Of a stretch of 64,000 nucleotides of DNA, positions 1-11,919 are shown one piece after another. The position numbers and the translations under genes are program-made. The stretch is from Prototheca cutis (taxonomy: Eukaryota; Chlorophyta; Trebouxiophyceae; Chlorellales; Chlorellaceae), in the NCBI GenBank assembly GCA_002897115.2, contig BCIH01000013.1:129852-193851 (forward strand), in the 5' to 3' direction. Below the pieces are notes generated by a model that did no database searches, was not told where the DNA came from, and saw only the letters and a program-made list of their open reading frames with translations. Numbering within the stretch: the stretch's first letter is position 1; each line of letters opens with the position of its first letter.

Positions 1-41
1 CAAAAAAAAAAAAAAAGAAAAGAAGGAAAAAACCCACGTAC

Positions 42-1037
42 AACATCGGTGNGGTGGACGGTGTCCTCGTAGATGAGGGCGTGTTTTGGGATGCGGAGCA
101 GCAGCTCGCCTGGCGCAATTGCCCGAGCGGCGGCGCAGCCACGCAACACGCCGAATTGCGCGATGCGAATGCTGGACTGGATGCCCTGATCTGATGCCCA
201 CCTGCCAGGGATGTAGTTGTAGCGCTGGTGGTGGTGAGTCTAGGGGCGAGGAGGGGCCGGTTGCGTGCCGTGGCAACTGACGATGCGTTTCAGTGAGGGC
301 ACAGGTTGGGAACCCCGGGTTTTGCTCGTGCCATATTCGAACCATTACGCGGCCGCAGCGGCCTGCAACGAGCACACATCTGTATCTCGAATCCAACGCA
401 ACACATCCCCAGGGAATGCAAATGCATTCACTGCGCATGAACCNCCCCCCCCCCCCCTTTTCCCTCAGCCGACGTACCCAGGCCAACTCACCTCTCAAAG
501 GCCACGGCCGGAGCGTTTTGGTCTGGGTAGTGCGTGGTTCCTGCTAGGAGGGCCGCGCCCTCCCGTGCAAAGCTGGGCCACAGGGTGTCGCAGTGCTCCA
601 GGAGTGCCGCCCGCACCTGGGCGCAGCCCGGGTCCTCCACGGCGCCTGGCCCCACGCCGGGGAGGTAGGACAGCAGCAGGGACACCGCCGCGGCCTCATT
701 CCGCAGATTCAGTGGTGAAAGAAGTTCATCCGTAGATTGGAGAAAATAGCACTCAATCTGCGAGACAGAAAAGGGTGGCGCACGCTGAGCGTTTGGTGGC
801 CGGCTNGGCGGCCGGACCAGGCTACGGGACACCTGCGCCAGCCATTGGATCCGGCAGGGCAGCCACTGGGGCTTGCACCTTGCTCAAGCAATGAACACGA
901 GCGGCAATGAGGAGTTTGGCAACATTGGCGCCGCAGGCATGGATGTGCAGCCGACCGTCGGGGCTCTCGACGTTGAAGCCGGTCGCCGCCAGTAGGGATC
1001 GCTTCGATGCATCCTGCAACTCGAAATTGACGTCCAT
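42..1037 (-). CDS. SET-domain protein (SETD3 / Rubisco LSMT-like), 3' end outside window
   Basis: Three exons close in phase: 879-1037 (start ATG at 1037), 492-757 and 42-201, giving 195 residues. The donor GTACGT at 36-41 shows the gene continues beyond the window. The third exon reads WASDQGIQSS, then GCAAARAIAPGELLLRIPK, which is the usual start of the SET fold in SETD3/Rubisco-LSMT-type lysine or histidine methyltransferases (entry helix with WA..G, then an A..I..GE.LL.IP strand). The catalytic Tyr and the Rubisco-LSMT substrate-binding domain would lie downstream and cannot be seen. About 140 residues precede the SET entry, longer than usual. They include RLHIHACGANVAKLL, faintly like an Alba-type fold, which I would not call. 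Exon 1 could belong to a separate gene, though its phase fits. Confidence 0.6.
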
Positions 1038-1450
1038 TCAGGCAATCAACGCGCCCATGATACGCTTTCAAATCAAATAAAATGAAGAATATTTGGGTAG
1101 CTGTATTACTGGATTCCGGGCTAGGCGCCCGGGCAAACTCCATGGCTAGCTCTGCAGAAACCTGGACACGCGCGGCATGTGCTCGCCCGTGCCCATCCGC
1201 TGACGGCGCGTGGGCCCCGCTTGCTCCTCCCACCTCCCACCTGGGCCAGCCAGCCTTGAATCTCATGCACAGTTACATGCGGGGCAGACACGAAGAGCTG
1301 ACTGGATAAGAAAAAATGCACAAGGGAGCCTGACAAGTAAGCATCATCAGCGGAATATAATAGGAGCACATATGGCGACGGATGCAACCAGAAAAAAAAT
1401 CGAGCGAGTCTGCAAAGCTCACGCAAGAAAGAAGCGTTTCTGACAATAGC

Positions 1451-1817
1451 TCATGATGATGTCAAGGTTGGTGGAGCCCCTCCTGCAGAAGAGGATTGGG
1501 ATGGGTTGGTCCCAGTCGACAAGTCCCTCCGGTTTGGAGGCCTGCAGCCGAGCTGTCACCATTTTTACCGTCCCACTCCCGGGAGTAGGCGCACACGATC
1601 GACACACACACCTGTGGCTGCCATGGCGCGCCATGTACCGGGCATCCCATTCCTTCAACTCCCGCTCGACCTCCTTTTGGTCATCCATGGGGTCTTGCGT
1701 CTGGTTCGTCTGGTGGATGAGCCAGAAGAAGGCCGCGCAGGAGACGAGGGCGACGCCATGCACGGCGACAGACTGCTGCCGGGAAGGGAGCGTCGCCTGA
1801 ACGCGGCAGGCTCGCAT
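1451..1817 (-). CDS. Small single-pass membrane protein, unrecognised
   Basis: Two exons, 1612-1817 and 1451-1541, joined at a phase-2 GT-AG intron (donor CACAG|GTGTGT, acceptor CTGCAG|G), give 98 residues. A short basic N-terminus is followed by one hydrophobic segment (about residues 17-34, HGVALVSCAAFFWLI). Next comes a charged amphipathic stretch (DDQKEVERELKEWDARY, about 45-61) and a Ser/Pro-rich tail. The shape resembles small organellar inner-membrane subunits, but I do not recognise the family. The codon after a CAG just downstream of the chosen ATG could also be an acceptor, so the true start may be in an upstream exon. Confidence 0.35.
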
Positions 1818-2346
1818 GGGCCGTACACATGCTGCTGCACAGCGACCAGGAGCTCTGATTTGATGTCGAAATGGCGTCGATGTGTGGATCATGATTCGGG
1901 CCTGGGGTAGGTGACAGCAGGCAGGCCCGTCCTTCGTCCGGCCCTGGGAAGCGAGCCAATGCCCAAGCCCCTCAGAAAATTGCAATAGATGATGCCCCAC
2001 GTTTTTGATGGGATGATAACATGCCTGGATAAGCCGGTTTGTGGGACAAGGACGACCGCGCTGAGAGTCAAGGGCCGGGCACAAAGAAAACAGTGCTGGA
2101 TCACTTTTCGGGATCGAGACTTGTGTCTGCCCTGCTGGGACCCGCACGGAAGGGGTCCCCGGCAGTGGCCCAGCACGCTTCTCAACCATGAAATACGCAC
2201 CCAGCGCGCATCCTACATCTCATACAAATTAGTGGGTGGGGTGTTCGTGAGGCAGCAAGTGACGCAGGTTATGGCAGTGGCGGCCCTCGGCTGCCCTTAA
2301 TGTACGTCCGCGGGCTGGATCGCGGATTGCGGAACCATCCCCAACC
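1818..2346. other. Intergenic, nothing recognised
   Basis: This lies between two divergently arranged genes and probably carries both 5' regions. Reading frames here are short and show no family motif. Confidence 0.4.
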
Positions 2347-3260
2347 ATGTCGGTGCTGGGGTCATGCAGCAGGCATGTCATTAAAGTNTACTCTTTGATA
2401 GTCCTGTTGGGGNCCCTGGGGCTCCTCGTCTTCTGCGGCCTCAAGGCTCGGGCCTCGGGCTATGCCTGGACGGACGTCGAGAGCCTCTGGTTCCCGGCCT
2501 GGCTAGCCACCATGTCGGGCCTGCTCATGCTCCAGGCCCTCCTGGCTGGTGCCGGTATGACATTCGAGGCGCCCAGCCTGCTCAACATGGTGCGCCTGGG
2601 AAGGGGGCGCATGCACATGTGCAACGCCGCTCCAGCCGCCGCAGCGGCGGTGGCTGAGGGTGTATGGAATGAGTCCTGGCAGGAGTCCACACCCCCACGG
2701 GCATATTCACCAAGCATTCCCCGTTAATGAGCATGCAAACCTCTGCTTCCATGTAGTCGGTGGGCATGGTCATCGCGCTGTTGCCCACGGAGCTGGCCTG
2801 GCTGGGCCTGACCCAGTATCACAGCGTCTGGCTGCTCGTGGTGGCGCAGCAAGACCCCACAGGTGCTTTCTCCGTGGTGTTGAAAGCTGCGCACGGGCGG
2901 CCCCTGGCATCGGCAGCGACGACGGCGGCCCTGGTGGTCCTGCAGCTTCTGACCGCTGCTCTCGCAATGGTTCGGGCGACGGGGCTGCGTCGGCGGCAGC
3001 GCTATCCGTGGAGTCGGGCCTGGGAGGACGTGGAGCGGCAACCCCACGGCGCATGCAGCCCCTCCCTCCTCCGGCCCGCGGCGGGCGCCTACGGCTCCGC
3101 GGCCAGCGCGCTGGGGTATTACACGCCAAGGTCACGCCCGGGCACGCCGGAAACATCCCCAGTGAGGGTACTGCACGCGGCGCGTGGCGCCAGCGGCCTG
3201 GGCGATGCGGATGGGCCCCGCCGCCAGCTGCTGTCTCCTGGTGGCGACGGCCGGCCATAA
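2347..3260 (+). CDS. Multi-pass membrane protein, tetraspanin-like topology
   Basis: Two exons, 2347-2589 and 2757-3260, are joined at phase 0 (donor ATG|GTGCGC, acceptor GTAG|TCG) and encode 248 residues. Hydrophobic segments fall near residues 14-33, 50-70, 82-100 and 136-155. The N-terminal run (YSLIVLLG, then LGLLVFCGL) has the feel of the first tetraspanin helix, and the last helix is followed by a basic RRRQR stretch and a Ser/Pro/Gly-rich cytosolic-type tail. I see no clear CCG motif in the extracellular loop, so family membership is open. It is probably a plasma or endomembrane protein. Two N bases fall in exon 1. Confidence 0.55.
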
Positions 3261-4144
3261 GGGTGCTTGTTATCTCCTTCCTGTGCACCGATGACAGCCG
3301 TGGGGTCGTCACGTCAATGCAAGGTCGTGCTGAGCTTGAGATGGACGCGCCCGTGCCAACTACGCTTCCGTTGCTTTGCTTTGTATTTCTTTATGCCGCT
3401 GTTGCCGGACGGGCGCTGGCCCTCATTTGCTTTGCAGTGAGCGTGAGACAGGAGAGGTGATAGCCAGCACAGTGCTGCACGCTGTCAGAGCAACGGACGC
3501 CAAGGTTGACAGGGCATGGGGGCTTTGGAAAGGGGAGCGGGAGGGGCCCTGGGTGCCTGGCCGGGCAAAGTTCATGGACGGCATGGGNCCGGAGCCACGC
3601 GTGTGTGGCTTTGCGGAAGAATGGCCAGCATGGAAATCGGAGTGGCAAGCATGTATGCACGCATGCAAATGCCACACGGAAAGGCAGCCGGCAGGAGACT
3701 CAACGGGGAGCCGTGTGCACAGGGACTTTGTCCGCATGACAGGGTTCGTGCACTCCGGCGACCTCCCTGAGGAGCATTGGCAGTGGATGNCGGGAGGGAT
3801 AGATCCAGCGCTCACAACAGCCCCACGCATGCCTTGCCACAGGTGTGGCTGTGTTGGCGATGACCAAGCGTCAGCGACGTGCACCGGTCCTCGAAGAAGA
3901 ATCGGCAATCTGATTGCAGGGCAGGAATTGCAGCAAATGTGCAGTTTGCAGGTGCTTGAGCAAGCAGGCGGGGGAAGGTTGGAAGGGGCCCATGCCAACA
4001 AAAGAGGGCTTGCGTTCCAAGTCATCAGGCGGAGCAGCCCGCCCGCTGGGTGATGCTGGCAACAGACCAGTTGATTGAGAAGGAACGGTTCTTCGCAACA
4101 GCAGGCACAGACGCAACCTCCTCCCTCCCTGCTCACAGGCTGTG
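3261..4144. other. Intergenic, nothing supported
   Basis: Both strands have open frames of 200-240 codons, but none shows a recognisable domain, consistent codon bias or a convincing splice pattern. I treat them as chance frames in GC-rich DNA. The segment probably holds the 3' ends of the two convergent flanking genes. Confidence 0.35.
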
Positions 4145-5138
4145 TCATTGTCCTGGGCCAAGGGTAAGCGCCACATCAGCGGTCACGGCCTGGAGTGCGG
4201 GGGACAGCAGGCGCCGACGTTTGCTTGTGCCNCCTGACCGGCGCGGTGGCCGTGCGCACTGCGGCCCCGATTCCGCCTCGCCTTCCGCCAGCGGCTTGGC
4301 CTGCCCGCAGCCCAGCGGCCGACCGACCCAGGGACCGCGCTGGCGGCCCAGGCAGGGCAGGACCAGCGCAAGCCGCAGCCGCGCCGCGGGGCCCAGACCC
4401 TGTGCTNGCGGCAGGTTCAGGTCTGCCTGTGAGGGCTTTACAGGCGTGCTNGCGCTGACAGGGCTGTGTATGGCCGCGGTTTCTTGATCGCCACAGCCTT
4501 CTGGACGGTCAACCAAGCCGCACGCCTTTCCGTTGTCGTCGTGGCNATGCGCGGGCGGCGAAGCCACCTCCCCCGTACCAGCAGCCGCACAGCCGCCGGC
4601 CGGCGGGCCAGGTCCCAGCACGACCGAGGTGTCGGTCCGGAAACTGCTGGCTGCCTCTGCCACCAGCGGCTCAGCCCTGCACACCCGGCCACCACTCTGC
4701 AGCGACCTGCAAGATGGTAGGTGGCATGGTGTCAATGCGTCGATCCACAATGTGTGCACGAGCTCCGGGGGGATGGATACATTATTCCTTGTCATGGCAC
4801 GCACCCACCCCGGTTCAAGCCTTCTTCCCCTCTCCTCCCTGACATACACCACAAGTGACCTCCAAGCANACCAACGAGGTCGTGATGACGCGGTGTCTTT
4901 GAGGCTGGCATGCCTGGCGGCGTCCCTCCAAACCCTGCATGTAGCCGCTGCCGTCATCAGCTGTGCAGGTGGATGGGGAGTGGACAGTGGTTGGGCGAGG
5001 GGTGGGTGGAGGGTGTCGCGTCGTGGCCTGGCGTCTCCTCACTGACAGACCCTCTGCCAGAACGCCGACAAGGGAAGCCGGTCCAATGCCGGGAAAACTG
5101 CCGGCCCCGCCAAGGGCCCTGTCCCGAGGACCATCCAT
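4145..5138 (-). CDS. F-box protein candidate
   Basis: Exons 5043-5138, 4860-4960 and 4145-4706 close in phase (0, then 2) and give 252 residues starting at ATG 5138. Joining exon 1 to exon 2 creates IGPASLVGVLAEGLS followed by MTAAATCRVWRDAARHA, which reads like an F-box: a hydrophobic helix, L.L at the centre and the C..W+..A signature that contacts SKP1. On that basis it would be a substrate adaptor of an SCF ubiquitin ligase. No known C-terminal partner domain is seen: the last 185 residues are Gly/Ala/Pro-rich with three N-containing codons, and the real 3' exon structure may differ. A competing plus-strand reading over 5047-5330 was considered weaker. Confidence 0.4.
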
Positions 5139-5849
5139 TGCTGCATTCCACGTCACAAAATGGGGACGAATGGACTCGGCACCTACCCATTTCTGGCCAT
5201 CTCGCAGGGACCCGAGATGCGAGAAGACGCCGTCGAGCGCCACCCCGGCACCGGGACCCTGCCAGCAGAAGGCTTGACCTGGTCCACATGCGCTTCCGTG
5301 CATCCCAAGCCAACGATATCGTGCTATCTAAGAGTCTAGTGCAGCGCCGACATGCGTCGGCAGCAGGCTGGTGGTGGGCGGCGCTCGGGCAGTGGGGCCC
5401 TGGCGGCAGGCCTCCCCACGGCCTCACCGCAACCCAACCCCGTCGTCGACACCGTTGAACTTGCTCCTTGAGTTTGCCAGCAATGTCTTCCACATGAGAA
5501 TGCACAGCATGCAAGCTGAAGAGATTCAAGGAGGCGCTGGTTTGGGCTGTCCGCTAAAAAGAGTGTCGTGAGGCCCCCCCAAAATGGTAGAGCGGTTCCC
5601 GAAAGCCAAGCAGGCATGAGATGGGGAGGCCCAGCGCCGCTGAATCGCATCCAGTTGTTCTGCACCCAGCTTGCCACTGCGATCATGATGGAACACATTG
5701 TATGGGATCCAGATTATTTCTGTGTCCACATCTGAAATTGGACTGCGATTGTGCTGGAGTGGCACCGTGGACATCACCGGGCGGAGCCAGTGCCAATGCG
5801 CGCCGTCCGCCTGCTGGCATGAAGTCCTGACCTGCGCGCCGCCACCTGC
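5139..5849. other. Intergenic between F-box candidate and exportin-5
   Basis: The two flanking genes diverge from here, so both promoters should lie in this 0.7 kb. Open frames exist on both strands but carry no recognisable domain. Confidence 0.35.
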
Positions 5850-8800
5850 ATGACGACCAGTGTGGAGGATGTGGCCGCGACTTTGCTGACTGCGCAGCAG
5901 ATTGGTGCGAGTCAGGCGCAGAGGGCAGCGGCCACGACCCTCTTTGAACAGGCGAGACTGTGGAGGGGGCCCGGCCCTGGTGCGGGCTGGAGGGGGTTCT
6001 GGGGATTGCCGCTGACCACGGCGGAGAGAGGGAACGAGTGATACGATGGTCCCCTGGTCCATGGAAACCCGATTGTGCTGCGTGGGGCCTACACAGGCGT
6101 GTGAATGACCAAGGGCCCGCCTTTGACTGGCAGTTGCATTCCCGCTGGGCTGGCCCTGTTTGGGGGGAGGGATCTCATCGTCCATGCTACAAGCAGGCAA
6201 TCACTCTGGCGATGTCTCACCAGACCACACCCACTGTGTCCCCCTTTCTGCAGCTGAAGTCGGGCGATGCACAGGCCGGGGCGGTTGTGGCTTCGGGCCT
6301 CGTGGCCCCGCACCGACCGCTGGAGATTCGCGTGCTTGGCTATGCCCTCCTCCAGCACCTGGTGTGGTGTGGATGGACGGATGCATGGATTGATGGACGG
6401 ATGCATGGATTGATGGACGGATGCATGGATTGATGGACGGAGGGTGTTTCCGTGCCTGGGCACAGTTTTTCTCTGTACGGACTGTTGATGTGCAAACGTG
6501 CTCGGTTGCTATTGCAAGCAGCGTCTCTGGCGGCGCTGCAATCCGTGCCTGCCCCTGCTCCCAGGAAACAAGATGCCCTGTTGAACGTGCAGCACACCCC
6601 TGACCCCGTCATGCCTCTGCAGGTGGGCGTGCGCTGGTCAGACTACAGTGAGCCCGACCAGCAAAACTGGGCCTCCCTGAGCTACGCCCAGCTCCAGCAA
6701 GGTCAGCTGGGTGCGGTTTGGGGAGTGTTGTTGTGTTCATGTGCATGCATGCATGCATGCATGTGCACGGACATGCAGGTATCAGACAAGCACGTCACCC
6801 TCACGACTCACCACCGCCATAAAAGCCGCCCCCTGCAACAGTGGCAGGCGAGGAGTCATGGTCGTTGCGCTCCAAGTCTGCATTGCTGTTTGCGTTGGTG
6901 CTGCGGCGCAGCGGCGCGAGCGTGTGGGACGCGGCGCTGGAGCGGCTGCTGGCCTTGGCGGCCACGGGCGCAGCGCAGCAGGGTCTTGTGGCCCTGGTGC
7001 TGAGGTATGTGGCCGAGGAGATCACCACCAGCCCCCAGGATGACATTGGCTCCGAGGCCAAGCGCCTGCTGGTCGGCGCGCTGACGCGGACGCTGCCGGC
7101 CACACTGGGCTACCTCCAGCGTGTGCTGGAGAGCAACTATGCCGTCATCGCTGCTGCTGCCGGAGGGGGGGAGTGTGGTGTTGGTGGGGCACGTCTCGCA
7201 GTCCATGCAGCCCTCGGTGAGCTGATACTGGTGATGCTGTCGGGTGGATTATGTCAGTATTGTTTGGATTATTATTCGGTGGGTGGGTGGTCGATTGGAT
7301 GGGATGCAAGGCCAACAATGCATGTGCGTGCACAGACATGGTGCATGCATGCACAACACAGCTCCTACCCAGGAACACACCCACCACTGCCACCACCCAG
7401 GTGCGGTGGGGACGATGGCGGACTGGGCGCCGCAGGGTCAGCTGCAGGCTTCGGGGCTGCTGGACGCATGTGGTTTCCTGCTGTCCAGCCCCGAGTTTCG
7501 GGACGAGGCGGTGGAGGTGCTGCGGCGGCTGGCGGGGCGCAAGCCCGAGCAGGAGGAGGAGGCCGCGGTGGCAGCATGCGCGCGGTCACTGGCGGGCATC
7601 CTGGCATCCGCAGGCGACCGTCTGCTCGCGGCGCCAGGCACTCTGGGCTGGGAGGGCGACGACGAGGAGTTTGCCCGCACGGTGTGCGAGGCCTGCATGG
7701 TCCTGGGTGCCACGCACTGGATGCGGTGCTGGGCTGCAGGGAGCAGCAGTAGCAAGAGTGGTGCGGGCGGTGGTGCAGCCATCGGTGTGCCAATGGCGGC
7801 GGCGACGCCGCTAGACCCGGCCAGTGCGGCTGCGCGGGACGCGTTTTTAAACGTGATGCTGCGTTTTGCGTCGCACCCACACGCGCCACTGGCCGACCGG
7901 GCGCTGCCCTTTTGGTCGGCGGTGCTGGGCGACGCAGCCGGCGCTGTGTCGCACCACATCAAGAGCGTACTTGCGAATAGCGGTAATGGGACAAGTGGTG
8001 CGGGTGCACCGGGTGCCACGCTGCATTCGGTGGCGACGGCCCTTCATGCTTCAGACCCAGCAGCAGCGGCAGCAGCACAGGCCCCTGTGCTGCCGCCAGA
8101 TCCCGGGCTGTACGTGGGGGTGCTTCCCGTGGAGGCGGCTCAGGCGGCGCTGGCCATGGCGACGACACGGCTGGAATCGCATGGCGCGGCACACACGCCA
8201 CAGGAGGGCGCCGACGAGGAGCCCGCCTGGTTTGATTCGTTCGCCGAGTACAAGGACTGGGCCGTCGCCCACCGAGCTCGACTGGTGGCGGTCGTCCGTT
8301 CCGCCGCGTTCTTGCTTCCGGCCGTTAGTCTGGCCGGCGCCGGCGCCGCCGGTGCGGCCGCCGCCGCGCGCGTCGGCGCACTGCCACCTGCCGATGGCTC
8401 GGCGACGATGTCTCCGGGCCATGCGGCCGCTCTGCATGGCCTGGAAGCCGCCGCAGTGCTTCTGGACGCCGTGCTGAAAGCCATCGCCGTCGACCATAAA
8501 GCGCTGTTCTTTGCCGCAGCCGTGGTTGCTGTCCCGGGATCTACCTCGACAGTGCCAGGCAGTGCCGGTGGAAATACCTCTGGCGTGAACAACAGCGCCA
8601 ACTCCACTGCTGCTCGCTCGATGGCGGCGCAGGACAGGGACGCTGCTGCTGCTGCGGCGGTGGGCCCCATGCCCGCGACTCTGGCGGCATTGCTGGCCGA
8701 CCCTGCGGGCCCGCGTGGGGCGCTGGCGGCGCTGCTGGGCCTCCAGCCTCGCGACGCGAGCACGGTCACTGCCCTGGCGCGCTGCCTCGAGGTGCTGGGG

Positions 8801-11279
8801 CCGCTGTTCTCGGCCGCGCCCGAGCTGGCTGGGCCCGCACTGGCCCGAGTCCTGGACCTCCTGGTCACCGCGTTGCCGGTGAATCGCGACGAGATTAATG
8901 GCCCTTCTGGTGTTGGCGGAGTGGGCGACGGCAGTGTGACGACAGCGACCATGGCATCAGTGAATACACCCGGGGACACCGCCGCCAGTGCCGCTGCCGC
9001 ATCGCAGCAACTAACGCGGTGGCGGGAGCGCCTGGCAGCTCGCCAGCTGCTCGCCAGCGTGCCGCTGGCTTGGGCCAAGGCCGCGCCCGCGGCACTGGCG
9101 CGGCACTTGGAAGCCGTGGCCGGTGCCTCGAGGGACGCCCTGGCTCGAGGGGCGTTGCGGGACGGCGAGCGGAATGCGCTGGCCGAGGCCCTGCTTCTCG
9201 CCGCGGGAGCCGCGCCCGAGGCCAGCCACAGTGTCCGGACAGCGGTGCTGGACTGGGCGCTGGAGCCCGTGCGCGGAGCCTGGGCCGACGCGGGGTTCCA
9301 GGCCAGTCTGGCGTCGCCAGCGGCATTTTTTGCCACCTACTTCCCGATCAGGGAGGGTGGGGGCAGCAGTGGCGGGAGCGCAGCGACGCCCGCTGGCACC
9401 GTCTCCTACAACGAGAACAGCGCCAGGCCCCCAATCATGGAAATTGGGGGTTCTGCGCAGCGGTGGGCGCTGTACCACGAGGTGCACCTGGTCGAGCGGG
9501 CTTCGAGGCGGCTTCAGCCCGTGGACGGGCCCGACGCTCCGCCCTTTCTTCGTCACGCCTCGTGGGCACTGCCCTGCCTGCTGCGCATCGCGGCTTGCGT
9601 CTCGGCGGCCTGGACGCCCGAGGGCCGCGCTTTCCTCGGTGCCGGCGGCGCCCCGGCCCTGGCGCTGTCGCCCGCGGAGCGCGCGCTGTGCCTGCGCCGG
9701 GGCCCGCCGGGCAAAGCCGGGGCGCTGGTTGCTGCAGCTGCCGCTGCCGAGAGAAAAGGATCTGGCCCAGGCGGGGCGCACACAGCGACAGCAAATGCCG
9801 ACCCGGCCGGGGACGATTTTGCGAGCGTGGGCGGGCCCACCGCCGGGGCGCTGCGCGGCTGGCTGCGGCACATCCGCGAGTACACCTACCAATGCATTGG
9901 TGCGATGCCCGTGGTGTGTCCTCAGGTCTTGACCGACCTGCCGGATGTCGCGGCCCTGGTCGCCCCGGGGCTGTGCTCGGGAGTCGATGCCGCCGAGCCG
10001 CGGCACATCCGGCTGCTCCTGCGGCACGCGCTCATCCCGCTGGCGCGCAGTGCCCCGGTCAGTTCGATACGCACCTGGGTCGCCGCCCCGCTGGCGCTCC
10101 TGGTCCCGCACATGGCGGAGCGGCTGGCCACCGGGTGGGCCGAAGCGGCCGCGGCATCCCCCGCGCTCCGCAGCTGGCGCGCCGGTGCGGGTGCCGGCGA
10201 GGACGACGACCTCGACCTCGATGGCGAGAATGCGAGTGCTGGCAGTGGCAGCGGTTCGGGCACGGCGCTGGCCGACGAAATTGTTCGGGACGTGCAGCTC
10301 CGGGAGCTGACGCAAGAGTACGCTGCTCTGCTGACCACGATCGCGCAGCGGTCACTGTCTGAAGGCAGCAGTGGCCTTGCGGGCGGTGGCACGGCAACAA
10401 CGTTGCTGGAATGGCTGCTGGGGAACGAGCCGCAAACGGCCTTCTCACTCATCTCCACTGCTGTTGCGGGGCTCTGCTGGCCAGACGAGGCCTCTTTCAG
10501 GTCCAGATGAGAAGCTGAATTTCGGTGCATTTGTATAGTGGGTTGCCATCCATTGAGTGGCTGGGATGGCCATGCTGGTGTCGTCGGCGGTATGCGAGAT
10601 TGGTGGTGGCGCGATCGATGCACTCTTCCCTTACCAACCCGACAAACGCATGAAACCCACACATGGGCGCCCACTCGCAACATCCATCAACAGGTTTGCG
10701 GTGCCGTGCCGGGCGCTGGTGGGCGTGGCCGGGCGTGACCCCGGCGTTGCTGCATATGTCGGTGGCGAGATGCTGCGCTCGGCGGTGTCGAGCCTGGCCA
10801 GCGAGGCGCTGGCCACACACACCGTGGAGGTGCTGGGCCTGATCCGGGACATCCTGTTCCTGGGGCTCGGGTCCGGCGCAGCGACTGGGGGAGGTGGCAG
10901 TGGTGCGAGTGGCGGAAGTTTGAATAACGGCGCCGGAGCGGCATCCGCTTCGCCCGCGTCAACTGCGGCGCTGGAGGCTTCTCGTGCCGTGCTCGCCACG
11001 CTGCCGGGCATGGACCCAAACACCTTGGATTCCTGGCTCCGGGACTTTGCGGGCCTGGCCTCGGAAAAGGCCCAGCGGGACGCAGTCAAGCGCCTGCTCG
11101 TCCGTGCCATGGGCGCTGGGAACCTGGCCGCGCTGGCCGACTGGCGGCTGCCGGCGGGGTCGGTGGCGTTGGGGNGGGNCGCAGCCCAGCGGGAACGCCG
11201 CAGGNCCGCAGCCGCCACGGGCAGTGGCGTTGGCGACGAAGCCCTCCAGGCAGAAGCCTTCAGGCTGCTGTTTGGATGA
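5850..11279 (+). CDS. XPO5: Exportin-5 / HASTY-type nuclear export karyopherin
   Basis: Six exons (5850-5951, 6254-6361, 6623-6701, 6842-7216, 7401-10500, 10694-11279) close in phase and encode 1449 residues. The protein would be a HEAT-repeat karyopherin that exports small structured RNAs and cargo with RanGTP. Family landmarks occur in order: LKSGDAQAGAVV and EIRVLGYALLQHL near residues 35-70 (importin-beta N-like region), then NYAVIAA. TMADWAPQ and CGFLLSSPEFRD follow near residues 225-250, and a C-terminal LPGMDPNTLDSWL stretch matches the end of plant HASTY. It is about 20 percent longer than typical exportin-5. The extra length is Ala/Gly/Ser-rich loops in exon 5, including an acidic EDDDLDLDGE linker. 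Intron 1 appears to use a GC donor (CAG|GCGAGA). A few N bases fall in the last exon. Confidence 0.85.
6372..6440 (+). repeat. 20-bp minisatellite in exportin-5 intron 2
   Basis: About 3.5 perfect copies of the 20-bp unit GATGGACGGATGCATGGATT in tandem. The intron lies between phase-closed exons, so the repeat is not coding. Confidence 0.9.
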
Positions 11280-11919
11280 GTGTGGTAGCGTTTTCTATCT
11301 CGTTTTCTCGCACTGCCCTGGTGCCGTCGGGAAGTAACCGCGGGTCGGGCTCGGCACACACCACAGGACGCCCCGAAATGTCTGGTCTGACTGGAGACAG
11401 GGGAACCCTGGCCCTCCGGCACCACACTCACTCCCGGGAAATGAACCCTGCGCTTGGCAGTTTTTGGTGATCTGCATCAAATCATGTCACAAATTGGTAA
11501 TAAAATCTAGGGAAACTCGAGGTTGTGACAACCTAAAGCTCAATAGGTATTGCCGGCACTCCCGGGCGTGTCGGACACGAGCTTTCCGGCGCACCCCTCG
11601 CACAATTCATGAGGGCACACCTGTGATCCTCCCCCCCCCTCATTTGTTTTCCAACCCTCCCTGGCACGCCTCCAAGCCACAATACATCTTCATTTGTCCT
11701 CTACGAAGCATTCCTTTTTTTTTTAAAGGATTTCAGACTGCCAGGAGGGGTGCATCCGCGTGATTGCGAGCCGCTCTCGCCGGCCTGGCGATTCATCATG
11801 CGGGCCTGACTTCGAAGCTGGGCCAGCAGGGCGACGCAGGACGTTTCCTCCTCATGCTGCTCGCCTGAACGCTCATCTGATCAGATCCTGGATCGATAGA
11901 AATTGACTTGTGGTCCGGC
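11280..11919. other. Intergenic, 3' region of exportin-5 and 5' region of the CCCH gene
   Basis: AT content rises after the exportin-5 stop (runs such as TAATAAAATC near 11499), as expected for a 3' UTR. No coding signal is seen. Confidence 0.5.

Noticed and set aside
879..1037. Alba-type domain in the SET protein
   Set aside because: Only about 15 residues look similar, which is too little to call.
3376..4053. 225-codon plus-strand frame
   Set aside because: There are two N codons, no domain, and mixed codon use. Nothing distinguishes it from chance.
5047..5330. Plus-strand open frame without ATG (reads KGPVPRTIHCC and similar)
   Set aside because: Coding-like in parts, but it has no family match. 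The minus-strand model gives a phase-closed F-box.
8140..9336. 398-codon minus-strand frame inside exportin-5
   Set aside because: The plus strand carries clear HASTY homology. The minus frame is Ala/Ser/Arg-rich shadow sequence.
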